From Phycisphaerae bacterium (GTDB lineage Bacteria > Planctomycetota > Phycisphaerae > UBA1845), in NCBI GenBank assembly GCA_029260055.1, contig JAJDDX010000492.1:1-33621 (forward strand): DNA of 33,621 nucleotides, written 5' to 3'. Position numbers and translations under genes: made by a program. Under the pieces are notes generated by a model. The model saw nothing but the letters and a program-made list of their open reading frames with translations. It did not search any database and was not told the DNA's origin. Below are positions 16,092-23,400 of the stretch, one piece after another. The number at the start of each line of letters is the position of its first letter. Position 1 is the stretch's first letter.

Positions 16092-16961
16092 CTACTTGGT
16101 GTTAGGAACCTGCATGTCGTAATCGAGCAACTCATATAGCTCGGCGCGAGTCTGCATCTCCTCCACGAGGGACTTCTGACTGCGCTCCGCCTTGATCGTC
16201 TGAAGTGCCGTCTGCGCCGCCTTCATGAGATAACGCTGTAGCGTGACGGGATAGATCACGATGTTGTAGCCCATCTCGGCGAACTCGTCGGCCGTCAGAT
16301 AGGGCGTCTTGCCGAACTCGGTCATGTTCGCCAGCAACACCGTGTCTACGTCCTTGGCAAACCGCGCGATCTCCTCGCGCGTCTTCAGCGCCTCCGGGAA
16401 GATCCCGTCCGCGCCGGCCTCGAGGTACATCCGGGCCCGCCGCACGGCTTCATCGTAGCTTTCGACCCCGCGCGCATCCGTGCGGGCCAGCAGCAGAAAG
16501 TCCGAGCTGCTCTTAGCAGCAGCAGCAGCCGCGATCTTCTCGCAGAACTCCTCCGCCGGCATGAGCGTCTTGCCTTCGAGATGGCCGCAGCGTTTCGGGA
16601 ACTCCTGATCCTCGACGTGAATACCGCAGACGCCGGCCGCCTCGAACAGGCGAACCGTCCGTGCGATATTGTGCGGCCCCTCACCGAAGCCGGTGTCCGC
16701 GTCCATGATGAATGGGATCGAGGTCGCGCTCGCGACGTGCGCCGCATGGTCCCGGGCTTCCGTGAGCGTCATCATACCCACGTCCGGGACGCCGCCGACC
16801 GAATTCGCCAACACCGCGCCGGACAGGTAGAGCGCGTCAAAACCCTCGCGCTGAATCAGACGCGCGGTCAGCGCGTTGATCGCCCCGGGCATCATGACGA
16901 TGCCTTCGTCGAGCAATTCGCGAAGTCGGGCACAGCGCTGAGCCGGTAAGACCATCCCCAT
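16092..16961 (-). CDS. prpB: 2-methylisocitrate lyase
   Basis: About 289 residues, isocitrate lyase/PEP mutase superfamily. Signatures: PGAINALTARL, MDADTGFGEG (metal-binding Asp residues), HVEDQEFPKRCGHLEGK with the catalytic Cys in KRCGH, and LARTDAR. It cleaves 2-methylisocitrate into pyruvate and succinate in propionate breakdown. KRCGH and the lack of isocitrate-lyase insertions favour PrpB over AceA. The frame begins at GTG 16982; ATG 16961 has AGGA a few bases upstream and ATG 16955 is also possible. First gene of the prpBC pair, with an inverted repeat just upstream. Confidence 0.88.
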   Translation of the reverse strand: MGMVLPAQRCARLRELLDEGIVMMPGAINALTARLIQREGFDALYLSGAVLANSVGGVPDVGMMTLTEARDHAAHVASATSIPFIMDADTGFGEGPHNIARTVRLFEAAGVCGIHVEDQEFPKRCGHLEGKTLMPAEEFCEKIAAAAAAKSSSDFLLLARTDARGVESYDEAVRRARMYLEAGADGIFPEALKTREEIARFAKDVDTVLLANMTEFGKTPYLTADEFAEMGYNIVIYPVTLQRYLMKAAQTALQTIKAERSQKSLVEEMQTRAELYELLDYDMQVPNTK

Positions 16962-16982
16962 CGATCCTGAAAGGACATTCAC

Positions 16983-16998
16983 CTGTTCGCACGAACAG
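16983..16998. promoter_or_regulatory. Operator-like inverted repeat upstream of prpB
   Basis: CTGTTC-GCAC-GAACAG is a perfect 6-bp inverted repeat. On the minus strand a weak -10 GATAGT (17003-17008) precedes it, which would put the repeat at the transcription start, a common operator position. A small stem CCCGCA/TGCGGG (17011-17031) lies beyond. The regulator is unknown. Confidence 0.45.
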
Positions 16999-17046
16999 TG
17001 GCACTATCTTCCCGCAAAGAAGCGGTGCGGGCAAGCCGGGCCGAAC

Positions 17047-17724
17047 CTACTCGCTGGGCGGCGATTCGAAGCCGTCGGGAAGCGACACATAAGCTGCGTA
17101 ACGAGTCTGCTGAAACCGCGGTGGGTTGGACGGCTCACCGCTGATGATCGCACCTACGGTACGAAACAGGATTCCCAAATCCAACAAGAAACGGCAACGC
17201 CGTACGTACGCGATGTCGAACAGAATCCGTTGATCCCACGATATCGCCGTATTGCCGTGAACCTGGGCCAATCCCGTGATCCCGGGCCGCACCGCCAAAC
17301 GCTGCCTACGGAACTCGTCGTAGGCCTCCACCTGGTCCGGAAGAGTGGGACGCGGGCCTACGAGCGACATCTCGCCTTTCAGCACGTTCAGGAGCTGTGG
17401 GAGTTCGTCGATCTTCGTCCGCCGCAGCACGCGACCCAGACCGGTGATCTCGGCATGATCGAGCGGCACCAACTCCTTCGGATCGGGCGTGCGGCCGCCG
17501 CGCATCGTGCGGAACTTGAACAGCCGAAAGCGAGCGCCGTTTCGCCCGCTCCGCTCCTGTGTGAAGAAGACCGGGCCCGCACTGGTGAGCTTGATCCCGA
17601 CCGCCACGAAGAGCAGCAACGGGGATAGCACGAGTAGAAGGGCCACCGCCGCAAGCACGTCGGCCCCCCGCTTTAGGCCGCGGGCCCAAAGCGTGGCAGA
17701 CGTGCTCGCCGAAGCGTCACTCAT
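17047..17724 (-). CDS. Polyprenyl-phosphate sugar-1-phosphate transferase (bacterial sugar transferase)
   Basis: 225 residues, short monotopic phosphoglycosyltransferase (PglC/WcaJ C-terminal type). A single membrane-inserted helix at about 23-45 follows KRGAD. The family block IDELPQLLNVLKGEMSLVGP holds the catalytic Asp106-Glu107 pair, and VRPGITGLAQVHG is also conserved. It attaches the first sugar phosphate to undecaprenyl phosphate at the inner membrane, starting exopolysaccharide or O-antigen repeat synthesis. Sugar specificity cannot be read from the sequence. It lies 48 nt after the HEAT gene on the same strand and probably shares its transcript. No other polysaccharide genes are adjacent. 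Confidence 0.93.
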   Translation of the reverse strand: MSDASASTSATLWARGLKRGADVLAAVALLLVLSPLLLFVAVGIKLTSAGPVFFTQERSGRNGARFRLFKFRTMRGGRTPDPKELVPLDHAEITGLGRVLRRTKIDELPQLLNVLKGEMSLVGPRPTLPDQVEAYDEFRRQRLAVRPGITGLAQVHGNTAISWDQRILFDIAYVRRCRFLLDLGILFRTVGAIISGEPSNPPRFQQTRYAAYVSLPDGFESPPSE

Positions 17725-17772
17725 GAATGGTTCCGACCGAAGCCGAGACGGCGAAGATCACTCGCCGGAGTT

Positions 17773-20037
17773 CTAGCCGCCGTAATAACTGCGGATGATC
17801 TCGCTGGCCTTGTTCGTCGCGAGGTTCAACGCACCGAGCGCCTCGGAAGCCGCCGTCCGGATCGCCAGATCGGGCTCATCCCGTGCGGTGTCCACAAGCT
17901 GGCCGAGCCGCCGGTCATCCAGCAGGTTCCCGGCCTTCTTTGCCGACTCCGCCAACGAGTTCAGCACCGAGATTCTCAGGGCATCCGAGCTGCCGCCGTC
18001 GAGCCCTACGTCTGCGATGGCCTGCTGCGCATTCGACGTACCGGCCAGCGCCAGCACAGCCGCCGCTTTGGTGCGAAGCTCCTCGTGGCTTGACGCCAAG
18101 GCCGCAATCAACGCCGGCTCAGCCGCGCCGAAGTCAAAGACGGTCCGACCGTCCACCGCGATGCCCCGGAGTGCCTCGGTCGACTGTAGCGCCAAGGATA
18201 GAGCCAAGTCCGCGTCGATGGTGGTTCGGCCTCCCTGTCGGTGCAGGCGATCGAGGGCCGCTTCGAGAGCCGCGGCATCACCGCCGGCATCAATGGCATC
18301 GGCGTTGGCGTCCGCCTTAGCGATGTTCTCAGCCATCGCTGAATGGGTGGGTTTCGTGAGAATGACGACGGGCGTCTTGGCGAACCCGAATTCGGAACGT
18401 AGCTGCGCCATCGCGCTGGCAAGCGGAGGCTCCGAGACATCGGTCGCAATGAACACGCCGGAGAGGTTCGCGAACTCTGATCGGACGCGCTCGATGCCAC
18501 GGTAGAAGGTGGCCTCTCCGATGACCGTCCGCCCACCGCTTCGCAGGTCGCCCATCACGCGGTTGAGGTTGTCCGCATCGGCATCGACGACCAGGATCTC
18601 TTCGCTGCCGGTCAGCGTCAGTGCTTCGGCCAGAAGCGGCACCACATACTGCGAATCCGCGAACGCCGTCTTGGGCAGCGCTGTGCCGAGTGCCAAAGCC
18701 GCCCTGATGCGCACCACGAGGTCGGGAAAACGTAAGGCCTGGACCAGCGGCTGCTTGTAATCCTGCGTGCCGATCAGCGACGACTCGCCGGCTGTAATCC
18801 GCAAGGCTTCGATCGCTCCCAACGCCACAACCGCGTCGTTGTCTTTGACGGCCCGTTCGAGCACGAGGTGAGCGTAACGCGGACCCGCCGCCTGAGTGAA
18901 GTACAACGCTCGAGGAAAGACCGCCGGCCGCGTCGCGTCCGCTCCGCCGGCCTCCGAGGCATCACCACTCTCGATGTTCATGCCCAGACGCGACTCACGC
19001 CGCGTATTCGCCGCAAGCCACAGCGCAATGGCGGGCGTATGGTCGCTTTGGAGTAGCAGAGCCTCCTCGCAGCAGCGCATCGCCATCACGGCTCCGAAGA
19101 TCCGCTCCGGCACGACCGTCGCCACAACCGTCCGCGTACTATCATCCCAATACCAGACATTGGCCTCGGGAAGACGGGGATCGGCCCTGACCGACGACGC
19201 CTCGTCGTAGTAGTTTTCCGCCAAACCGAAGAAGAGGTCCGCCGGCGTACCGGGCACGGGCCTTCCGGCGATCTCCTCGATCCGCTGGATGGCACGGACA
19301 GCCGCCGCCTTGGATTCCTGCGGCATGGCCGGCGACGATGTCAGTTTCCGGAGGTAGGGAATCGCTTGCGGATAACCGGTCTCGCCGAGCACGTCGACGA
19401 TGCTCTGCCGTGCGTTGTTGTCGTCGATGGCCAGTGCGGCGACCAGCGGGCCGACCGCCGGCCGACCGATCTTCGGAAGAGCATTGACGAGCCGCGGGCG
19501 GAGTGCCGCCAGGCTCGGGTCGGTCAGCGCCGCCACCAGCGGAGGCACCGCGTATTCCCCAGAGTCCGCCAAATGTCGAGTCGCAATGTGCTCTTGCTGT
19601 GGGTCACCACCGAGCAACTCGATGTTCGACCGGATTCTCTCCGAATCCTTGCGCTTTTGATGCTCCCCGAGGTCAAGTAGCTCGAGCACCCGGGTCGCCT
19701 TCTCACCGATCGTCGAGTTCTTGATGATGATCAGCAGCGTGTCGACGCTCTTCTTGTCCTTCGCTGCGACATCGACCAACTCAGCCGGGTCGAGGTCAGG
19801 GTGGGCAAGGAGCGCCTCGGCGTATGCGTCGGCCACGTTGAAGCGGCCCAACCGGGCGTAATGCAGAAAATCTTTGAAGAGTGACTCGACACTCGCACCC
19901 TCCGGTACGCCTGTACCGCCCGCGCCGCCTTCCTGAGCCGACGCGACCTGAGCCGTGGCGAAAGCCGACAACAAGCCGGCGAATACCGACAAGAAGCAGC
20001 GACGAACGCCGGGTGTGAGTAAACCGGTTGTACGCAT
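17773..20037 (-). CDS. Secreted HEAT-repeat protein with a receiver-like domain
   Basis: 754 residues. ATG 20037 is fixed by a strong SD (GGGAGG, 6 nt). A signal peptide (MRTTGLLTPGVRRCFLSVFAGLLSAFATAQVASA) is followed by a helical region and HEAT-like repeats (AVPPLVAALTDPSLAALRPR; AVGPLVAALAIDDNNARQS). More HEAT-type helices lie in the middle and at the C-terminus (EALGALNLATNKAS). Residues about 475-600 have the alternating pattern of a response-regulator receiver: ILVVDADADN, GVFIATDVSE and PVVILTK. The usual phospho-acceptor and Lys are not clearly conserved, and such a domain in an exported protein is odd. Probable scaffold in the envelope; function unknown. Confidence 0.82.
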   Translation of the reverse strand: MRTTGLLTPGVRRCFLSVFAGLLSAFATAQVASAQEGGAGGTGVPEGASVESLFKDFLHYARLGRFNVADAYAEALLAHPDLDPAELVDVAAKDKKSVDTLLIIIKNSTIGEKATRVLELLDLGEHQKRKDSERIRSNIELLGGDPQQEHIATRHLADSGEYAVPPLVAALTDPSLAALRPRLVNALPKIGRPAVGPLVAALAIDDNNARQSIVDVLGETGYPQAIPYLRKLTSSPAMPQESKAAAVRAIQRIEEIAGRPVPGTPADLFFGLAENYYDEASSVRADPRLPEANVWYWDDSTRTVVATVVPERIFGAVMAMRCCEEALLLQSDHTPAIALWLAANTRRESRLGMNIESGDASEAGGADATRPAVFPRALYFTQAAGPRYAHLVLERAVKDNDAVVALGAIEALRITAGESSLIGTQDYKQPLVQALRFPDLVVRIRAALALGTALPKTAFADSQYVVPLLAEALTLTGSEEILVVDADADNLNRVMGDLRSGGRTVIGEATFYRGIERVRSEFANLSGVFIATDVSEPPLASAMAQLRSEFGFAKTPVVILTKPTHSAMAENIAKADANADAIDAGGDAAALEAALDRLHRQGGRTTIDADLALSLALQSTEALRGIAVDGRTVFDFGAAEPALIAALASSHEELRTKAAAVLALAGTSNAQQAIADVGLDGGSSDALRISVLNSLAESAKKAGNLLDDRRLGQLVDTARDEPDLAIRTAASEALGALNLATNKASEIIRSYYGG

Positions 20038-20414
20038 CGATTCCTCCCGCGTGTGAGCGATGGAATGACCCGACAAAGCACTTTGACGGGCGCTGTTTTC
20101 GGGGCCCGCGGCGGGGACGGCCATTCGCCCCAAACGTCCTACCACGAGCAGGTCCGCCGACATTCAACATGCCCGCTCCCGACGCCGTTCGGCGCGGAGA
20201 CCCGGCACGCCACCATGGCGCTTTAGACCGTGGGCGACAGTATAGAGGAGGGTTTCCCGGCGTCAACGCGGGGCGGCCGGCGGATGCCAATGCCCGCGCA
20301 GCGGGGGGCGAGGCGGCACGCAGCCCATTCCCAAGGAAGCACCGTCCGAGGAAGCTCGACCGTGCGGCACAGGCCTCTGACCCCTGGCACCGTCCGCAAC
20401 CGGCGGGGGAAAGG
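20038..20414. other. Leader and upstream region of the HEAT gene
   Basis: No gene supported. It contains the HEAT promoter (20239-20266) and an unusually long leader of about 195 nt between the predicted start and ATG 20037. No riboswitch class is recognised in it. Confidence 0.5.
20239..20266 (-). promoter_or_regulatory. Promoter of the HEAT / sugar transferase unit
   Basis: Minus strand: -35 TTGACG (20261-20266), 16-nt spacer, -10 TATACT (20239-20244). Both hexamers are close to consensus. Confidence 0.65.
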
Positions 20415-20576
20415 TCAGATATTCTGGATGATGGCGTAGGCTCCAGCGGCCGTCACGCCGAGAAGGCCGGTCTGGACGATCTGGAGAATATCGTTGAAGG
20501 CACAACCCGCCGCCTGGAGCAGCATGGCACCGCTGGCGAGCATCATCGCCGCACGCATGTATCGACCGTTCTTCAT
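20415..20576 (-). CDS. Small lipoprotein
   Basis: 53 residues from ATG 20576, with GAGG 7 nt upstream. Basic N-terminus (MKNGRYMR), hydrophobic stretch (AAMMLASGAMLL), then a lipobox QAAGC with Cys25, and a short mature part (AFNDILQIVQTGLLGVTAAG) that is itself hydrophobic and could form a helix. Probably exported and lipid-anchored. The frame is open upstream to 20630, but the lipobox and SD fix the shorter start. Function unknown; it stands between two larger exported-protein genes. Confidence 0.6.
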   Translation of the reverse strand: MKNGRYMRAAMMLASGAMLLQAAGCAFNDILQIVQTGLLGVTAAGAYAIIQNI

Positions 20577-20707
20577 ACCGGCACCTCGCAACATGGCGTC
20601 TCTTACTTCATGCGGGGCCGCGCCGCCCACGCCGTCAGCGAGTGTACCGGTGAGGCGATCGGCGTCAATCCGGGGCCCCGACGCCCCATACTCACGTCAA
20701 AAAGTGC

Positions 20708-20735
20708 TTGTGGCCGAATATACCCCCGTTAGACT
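20708..20735 (+). promoter_or_regulatory. Possible promoter of the 20826 lipoprotein
   Basis: -35 TTGTGG (20708-20713), 16-nt spacer, -10 TAGACT (20730-20735). The hexamers are moderate matches. The predicted leader is about 85 nt. Confidence 0.4.
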
Positions 20736-20825
20736 TACGCGCGGTGCGATCCCGGGCCTGGAAGCCGGTTCCAGCGTCGGGCCGGGCGCACGACTGGGCG
20801 ATCCAATCTGTTGAAAGGACTCAGC

Positions 20826-21380
20826 ATGACCAAACGACTCATAGGAACAACGGCATTGTGCGGCCTCCTGGCGATAACGGGCTGCAGCTACCTGGGATAC
20901 ATCAACATCGTCTCGGACGACTCCTCGAGCGGCTCAAGCGGCAGTTCGTCCGGCGGTCGGGAATCCTACGTCCGGGTCTGGATCGACAACAACCCGGCCA
21001 CGATGTCCGAAGGTGACGCCAGGTGCAAGATCAACTCCGCGATCAGCCACGGACCGAAGATCAAGTACGAAATCACCGAGCCGGAGAAGATTGGCAAGAT
21101 CACCAACGTCACGATCAACATGTTCCACGAGTTCGACGGTGGATGGTCGCAGAACGTCGACTTCATCGTGATCGCGTCGGATACCAACAACCCCGACGCC
21201 CAAATGAAGCCGGGCAGGGAGTACCACCTCGGCTCGCCGGGCGACGACCTCAAGATCATGGACGGTAACGGCAACACGTTGGAGCGAATCACGCTGACGC
21301 AGGGGACGAAGTACCTCATGAACTTCGTGGTCCGGGGCGATCGCAGCGAGACCGTCAGCATCGAGTTCAGTGCGATGTAA
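20826..21380 (+). CDS. Putative lipoprotein of unknown function
   Basis: 184 residues from ATG 20826 with AAAGGA upstream (a TTG at 20811 is in frame but unlikely). Signal peptide MTKRLIGTTALCGLLAITGC with lipobox ITGC (Cys20), then a Ser/Gly-rich linker (SSSGSSGSSSGG) and a compact beta-rich domain of about 130 residues containing FDGGWSQNVDFIVIAS and KYLMNFVVRGDRSE. The linker suggests a domain held away from the membrane surface. No family recognised. It is followed by a clear intrinsic terminator, so it is transcribed alone. Confidence 0.82.
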   Translation: MTKRLIGTTALCGLLAITGCSYLGYINIVSDDSSSGSSGSSSGGRESYVRVWIDNNPATMSEGDARCKINSAISHGPKIKYEITEPEKIGKITNVTINMFHEFDGGWSQNVDFIVIASDTNNPDAQMKPGREYHLGSPGDDLKIMDGNGNTLERITLTQGTKYLMNFVVRGDRSETVSIEFSAM

Positions 21381-21431
21381 CGTGTGCCTCATGGGTCACG
21401 CCGGCGGCCCATGTCGCGTGTGTCAATGTGC

Positions 21432-21468
21432 AGCGGCGCGGCCCCTGCGGGCTGTGCCGCTTTCTTTT
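21432..21468 (+). terminator. Intrinsic terminator
   Basis: A 13-bp stem, AGCGGCGCGGCCC (21432-21444) / GGGCTGTGCCGCT (21449-21461), with two G-T pairs and loop CTGC. The stem ends in the first T of TTTCTTTT. It ends the preceding lipoprotein transcript. Confidence 0.9.
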
Positions 21469-21555
21469 GGGTAGAACAACAGGCTCGTTGCCCCTTTAGC
21501 TGCCCACTCGAGGCCGCAATGGTCACCTGGTTCGGAAGATGGCCCATTATTCGAA

Positions 21556-21585
21556 TTGGTTGCGTATCGCTAAGACCGATATAAT
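21556..21585 (+). promoter_or_regulatory. Promoter of the cation exchanger gene
   Basis: -35 TTGGTT (21556-21561), 18-nt spacer, perfect -10 TATAAT (21580-21585). Predicted start near 21592. Confidence 0.6.
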
Positions 21586-21606
21586 CCTCGCCTCGAACAG
21601 CCGATC

Positions 21607-22710
21607 GTGGCGTGCTGGACGACGGAAGGGCCGAATTTGATCAGCTCGTGGTATTTTGGCGAAGCGTTACCGACGTGGGCACTCTTCGCGGAGTTAGTGG
21701 TCGCCGGCACGGTGGTCATCCTTGCCGGCGCTCGGTTCACCCGGCTGGCCGACACCTTCGCCACTCGCCTCAACATCGGAGGCGGTTGGATCGGATTGAT
21801 CCTCCTCGCGACGGTCACCAGCCTGCCGGAAGTAGTCACGGGCGGCACCGCAACCGCGATCGGCAACTCGGGGATGGCAATGGCGGCCGTCTTCGGTAGT
21901 TGCTCCTTCAACATCACGCTGATCGTCTTGCTGAACGCACTCATGCGGAGCGGATCGGTCCTCCGTGGCGTCAGCGCCTCCCATTCGTTGACCAGTACGT
22001 TCGGCCTGCTGCTTATGGGCATCGCCATGCTGGGCGTGCTGCTCGGTGCCAAGTTCACCAATAGACCGTACGTGGCCGAGATTTGCGAAGGCGCGTGGGC
22101 ATCGGTCATCCTCGTAACGTACCTCGGCTGCATGCGACTCGTCTTCCGGTATGAACGCCGGGAACAGGAGAAGGATGGACCGAAGACTCGGGGACGGTTT
22201 GGCGCGTGGGGATATGCCCAGATCGCCGCCATGGCGATCATCATTGTCGGCGCGTCATGGTGGCTGGCACTGATCGGCGATGTGCTCAGCGTTCACCCGA
22301 TCGAGTTGATCGGACGCCCGCTCGGTGCCACGTTCGTCGGCGCCGGGTTCCTGGCGCTGGCCACTTCGCTTCCGGAAATCACGACGAGCGTCGCCGCCGT
22401 CCGGCTTGGCAACCTGGACATGGCCTTGGGGAACATCTTCGGATCGAACATGTTCAATATCTTCGTGATCCCGATGCTCAAGGCCGTTTCGCTCTTCAAC
22501 GGTGAGCGGCTTCTCATGGCTCATGCCGGTTTCGACGCCACACAGACGCTGATTACCGGACTTCTGGCGATCGTGCTCACCGCCATCGCGGTCGCAGGGC
22601 TAACGTACCAGACCAAGAAGAAGATGCTCAACCGGTTCGGCTTCGACTCGATCCTCATCGCAGCCGCCTACGTCGCGGGCATGGTCTTGATCGTGATGGA
22701 AGCCCGTTGA
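21607..22710 (+). CDS. CaCA-family sodium/calcium-type cation exchanger
   Basis: 367 residues from GTG 21607; TTG 21637 is an alternative with a better SD (AAGGG, 6 nt). About ten membrane helices in two halves. Each half has an alpha-repeat with the ion-binding motif: TSLPE at 71-75 with FGSCSFNI, and TSLPE at 253-257 with FGSNMFNI. The halves are joined by a charged cytoplasmic loop (RYERREQEKDGPKTRGR). This is the YrbG/NCX-like inner-membrane antiporter fold exchanging Ca2+ or other cations for Na+ or H+; the ion is not determined by sequence. It converges on a gene with an RCK nucleotide-binding domain, a type that often gates ion transport, but a link is only a guess. Confidence 0.93.
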   Translation: MACWTTEGPNLISSWYFGEALPTWALFAELVVAGTVVILAGARFTRLADTFATRLNIGGGWIGLILLATVTSLPEVVTGGTATAIGNSGMAMAAVFGSCSFNITLIVLLNALMRSGSVLRGVSASHSLTSTFGLLLMGIAMLGVLLGAKFTNRPYVAEICEGAWASVILVTYLGCMRLVFRYERREQEKDGPKTRGRFGAWGYAQIAAMAIIIVGASWWLALIGDVLSVHPIELIGRPLGATFVGAGFLALATSLPEITTSVAAVRLGNLDMALGNIFGSNMFNIFVIPMLKAVSLFNGERLLMAHAGFDATQTLITGLLAIVLTAIAVAGLTYQTKKKMLNRFGFDSILIAAAYVAGMVLIVMEAR

Positions 22711-22772
22711 GCGGGCGGGCACGCACGGCAGCGAGGTGAATCGGTAAGCCCGGAGCCGCGAATCCTGCATGC

Positions 22773-23312
22773 CTACCGAATGCGGCGGCTCAGGATCTCG
22801 TAGAACTGCAGCGCCACCGCTTGCTCGGCCTTGATCACTTCGTCCGCCCCGAGCTTGGACGCCTGCATGCCCTTTGATGAGTAATTCGTACGGGCGACGA
22901 TGTAGATGTCGGGACGCAGTTTCCGCACGATCGACGTAGCCTTGAGCACCGCGTCCTCATCGGGAATCGTCAAAGCGACAATCCCGGCCTCGTGCAATCC
23001 CGCACCGAGCAGGGCGGCTGGATCCGTCACGCTGCCTTCCACGATAGTCCGCCCCAATGATCGCTGGGTGGCTACCGTCTCGGGGTTGGTTTCAACAACG
23101 GTGTAGGGTACGCCGGCACGATCAAGCAAATCGCCGACACTTCTGCCAGATAACCCGAAGCCCGCAATGATGGCATGTCCCGTGAGCGGGGCGGCGTCGC
23201 CTTGGTGGGGAAGAGGCACGACGCTGAGGCGGATGCCCTCGGGCCAGTCCATCGGGGCATCGAGGCAGACTAGCCCATCACGGTAGGTCGCACGTGCCGG
23301 GTGCGGTTCCAT
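22773..23312 (-). CDS. RCK_N (TrkA-N) protein with an antitoxin-like N-terminus
   Basis: 179 residues from ATG 23312; no well-placed SD. Residues about 45-165 are an RCK/TrkA-N Rossmann domain: HAIIAGFGLSGRSVGDLL (dinucleotide loop), VVETNPE with an acidic residue ending the second strand, and the later core VALTIPDEDAVLKAT. The first about 40 residues (YRDGLVCLDAPMDWPEGIRL) resemble the small DUF104/AF2212-like antitoxin module, frequent in planctomycetes as stand-alone proteins. No RCK_C and no channel segment is present, so it should act as a soluble regulatory subunit or NAD(H) sensor. It lies 88 nt after folC on the same strand and may be co-transcribed. Confidence 0.8.
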   Translation of the reverse strand: MEPHPARATYRDGLVCLDAPMDWPEGIRLSVVPLPHQGDAAPLTGHAIIAGFGLSGRSVGDLLDRAGVPYTVVETNPETVATQRSLGRTIVEGSVTDPAALLGAGLHEAGIVALTIPDEDAVLKATSIVRKLRPDIYIVARTNYSSKGMQASKLGADEVIKAEQAVALQFYEILSRRIR

Positions 23313-23400
23313 CCTCTTTCGCGCCTTCCCTTTGCTTTGAGCGTGCAAGCCTGGCCGGAGCACCCCGCTGCCAGCCGGCCATCGGAGAGGCGGCGCGGCG

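Noticed and set aside
14774-16105. 443-codon plus-strand frame over prpC
   Set aside because: Antisense to a fully conserved citrate synthase and crosses its terminator; composition typical of a shadow frame.
16983-16998. Reading the prpB-upstream repeat as a LexA box
   Set aside because: Gram-positive-type LexA boxes are GAAC-N4-GTTC; here the half-sites are in the opposite order (GTTC-N4-GAAC).
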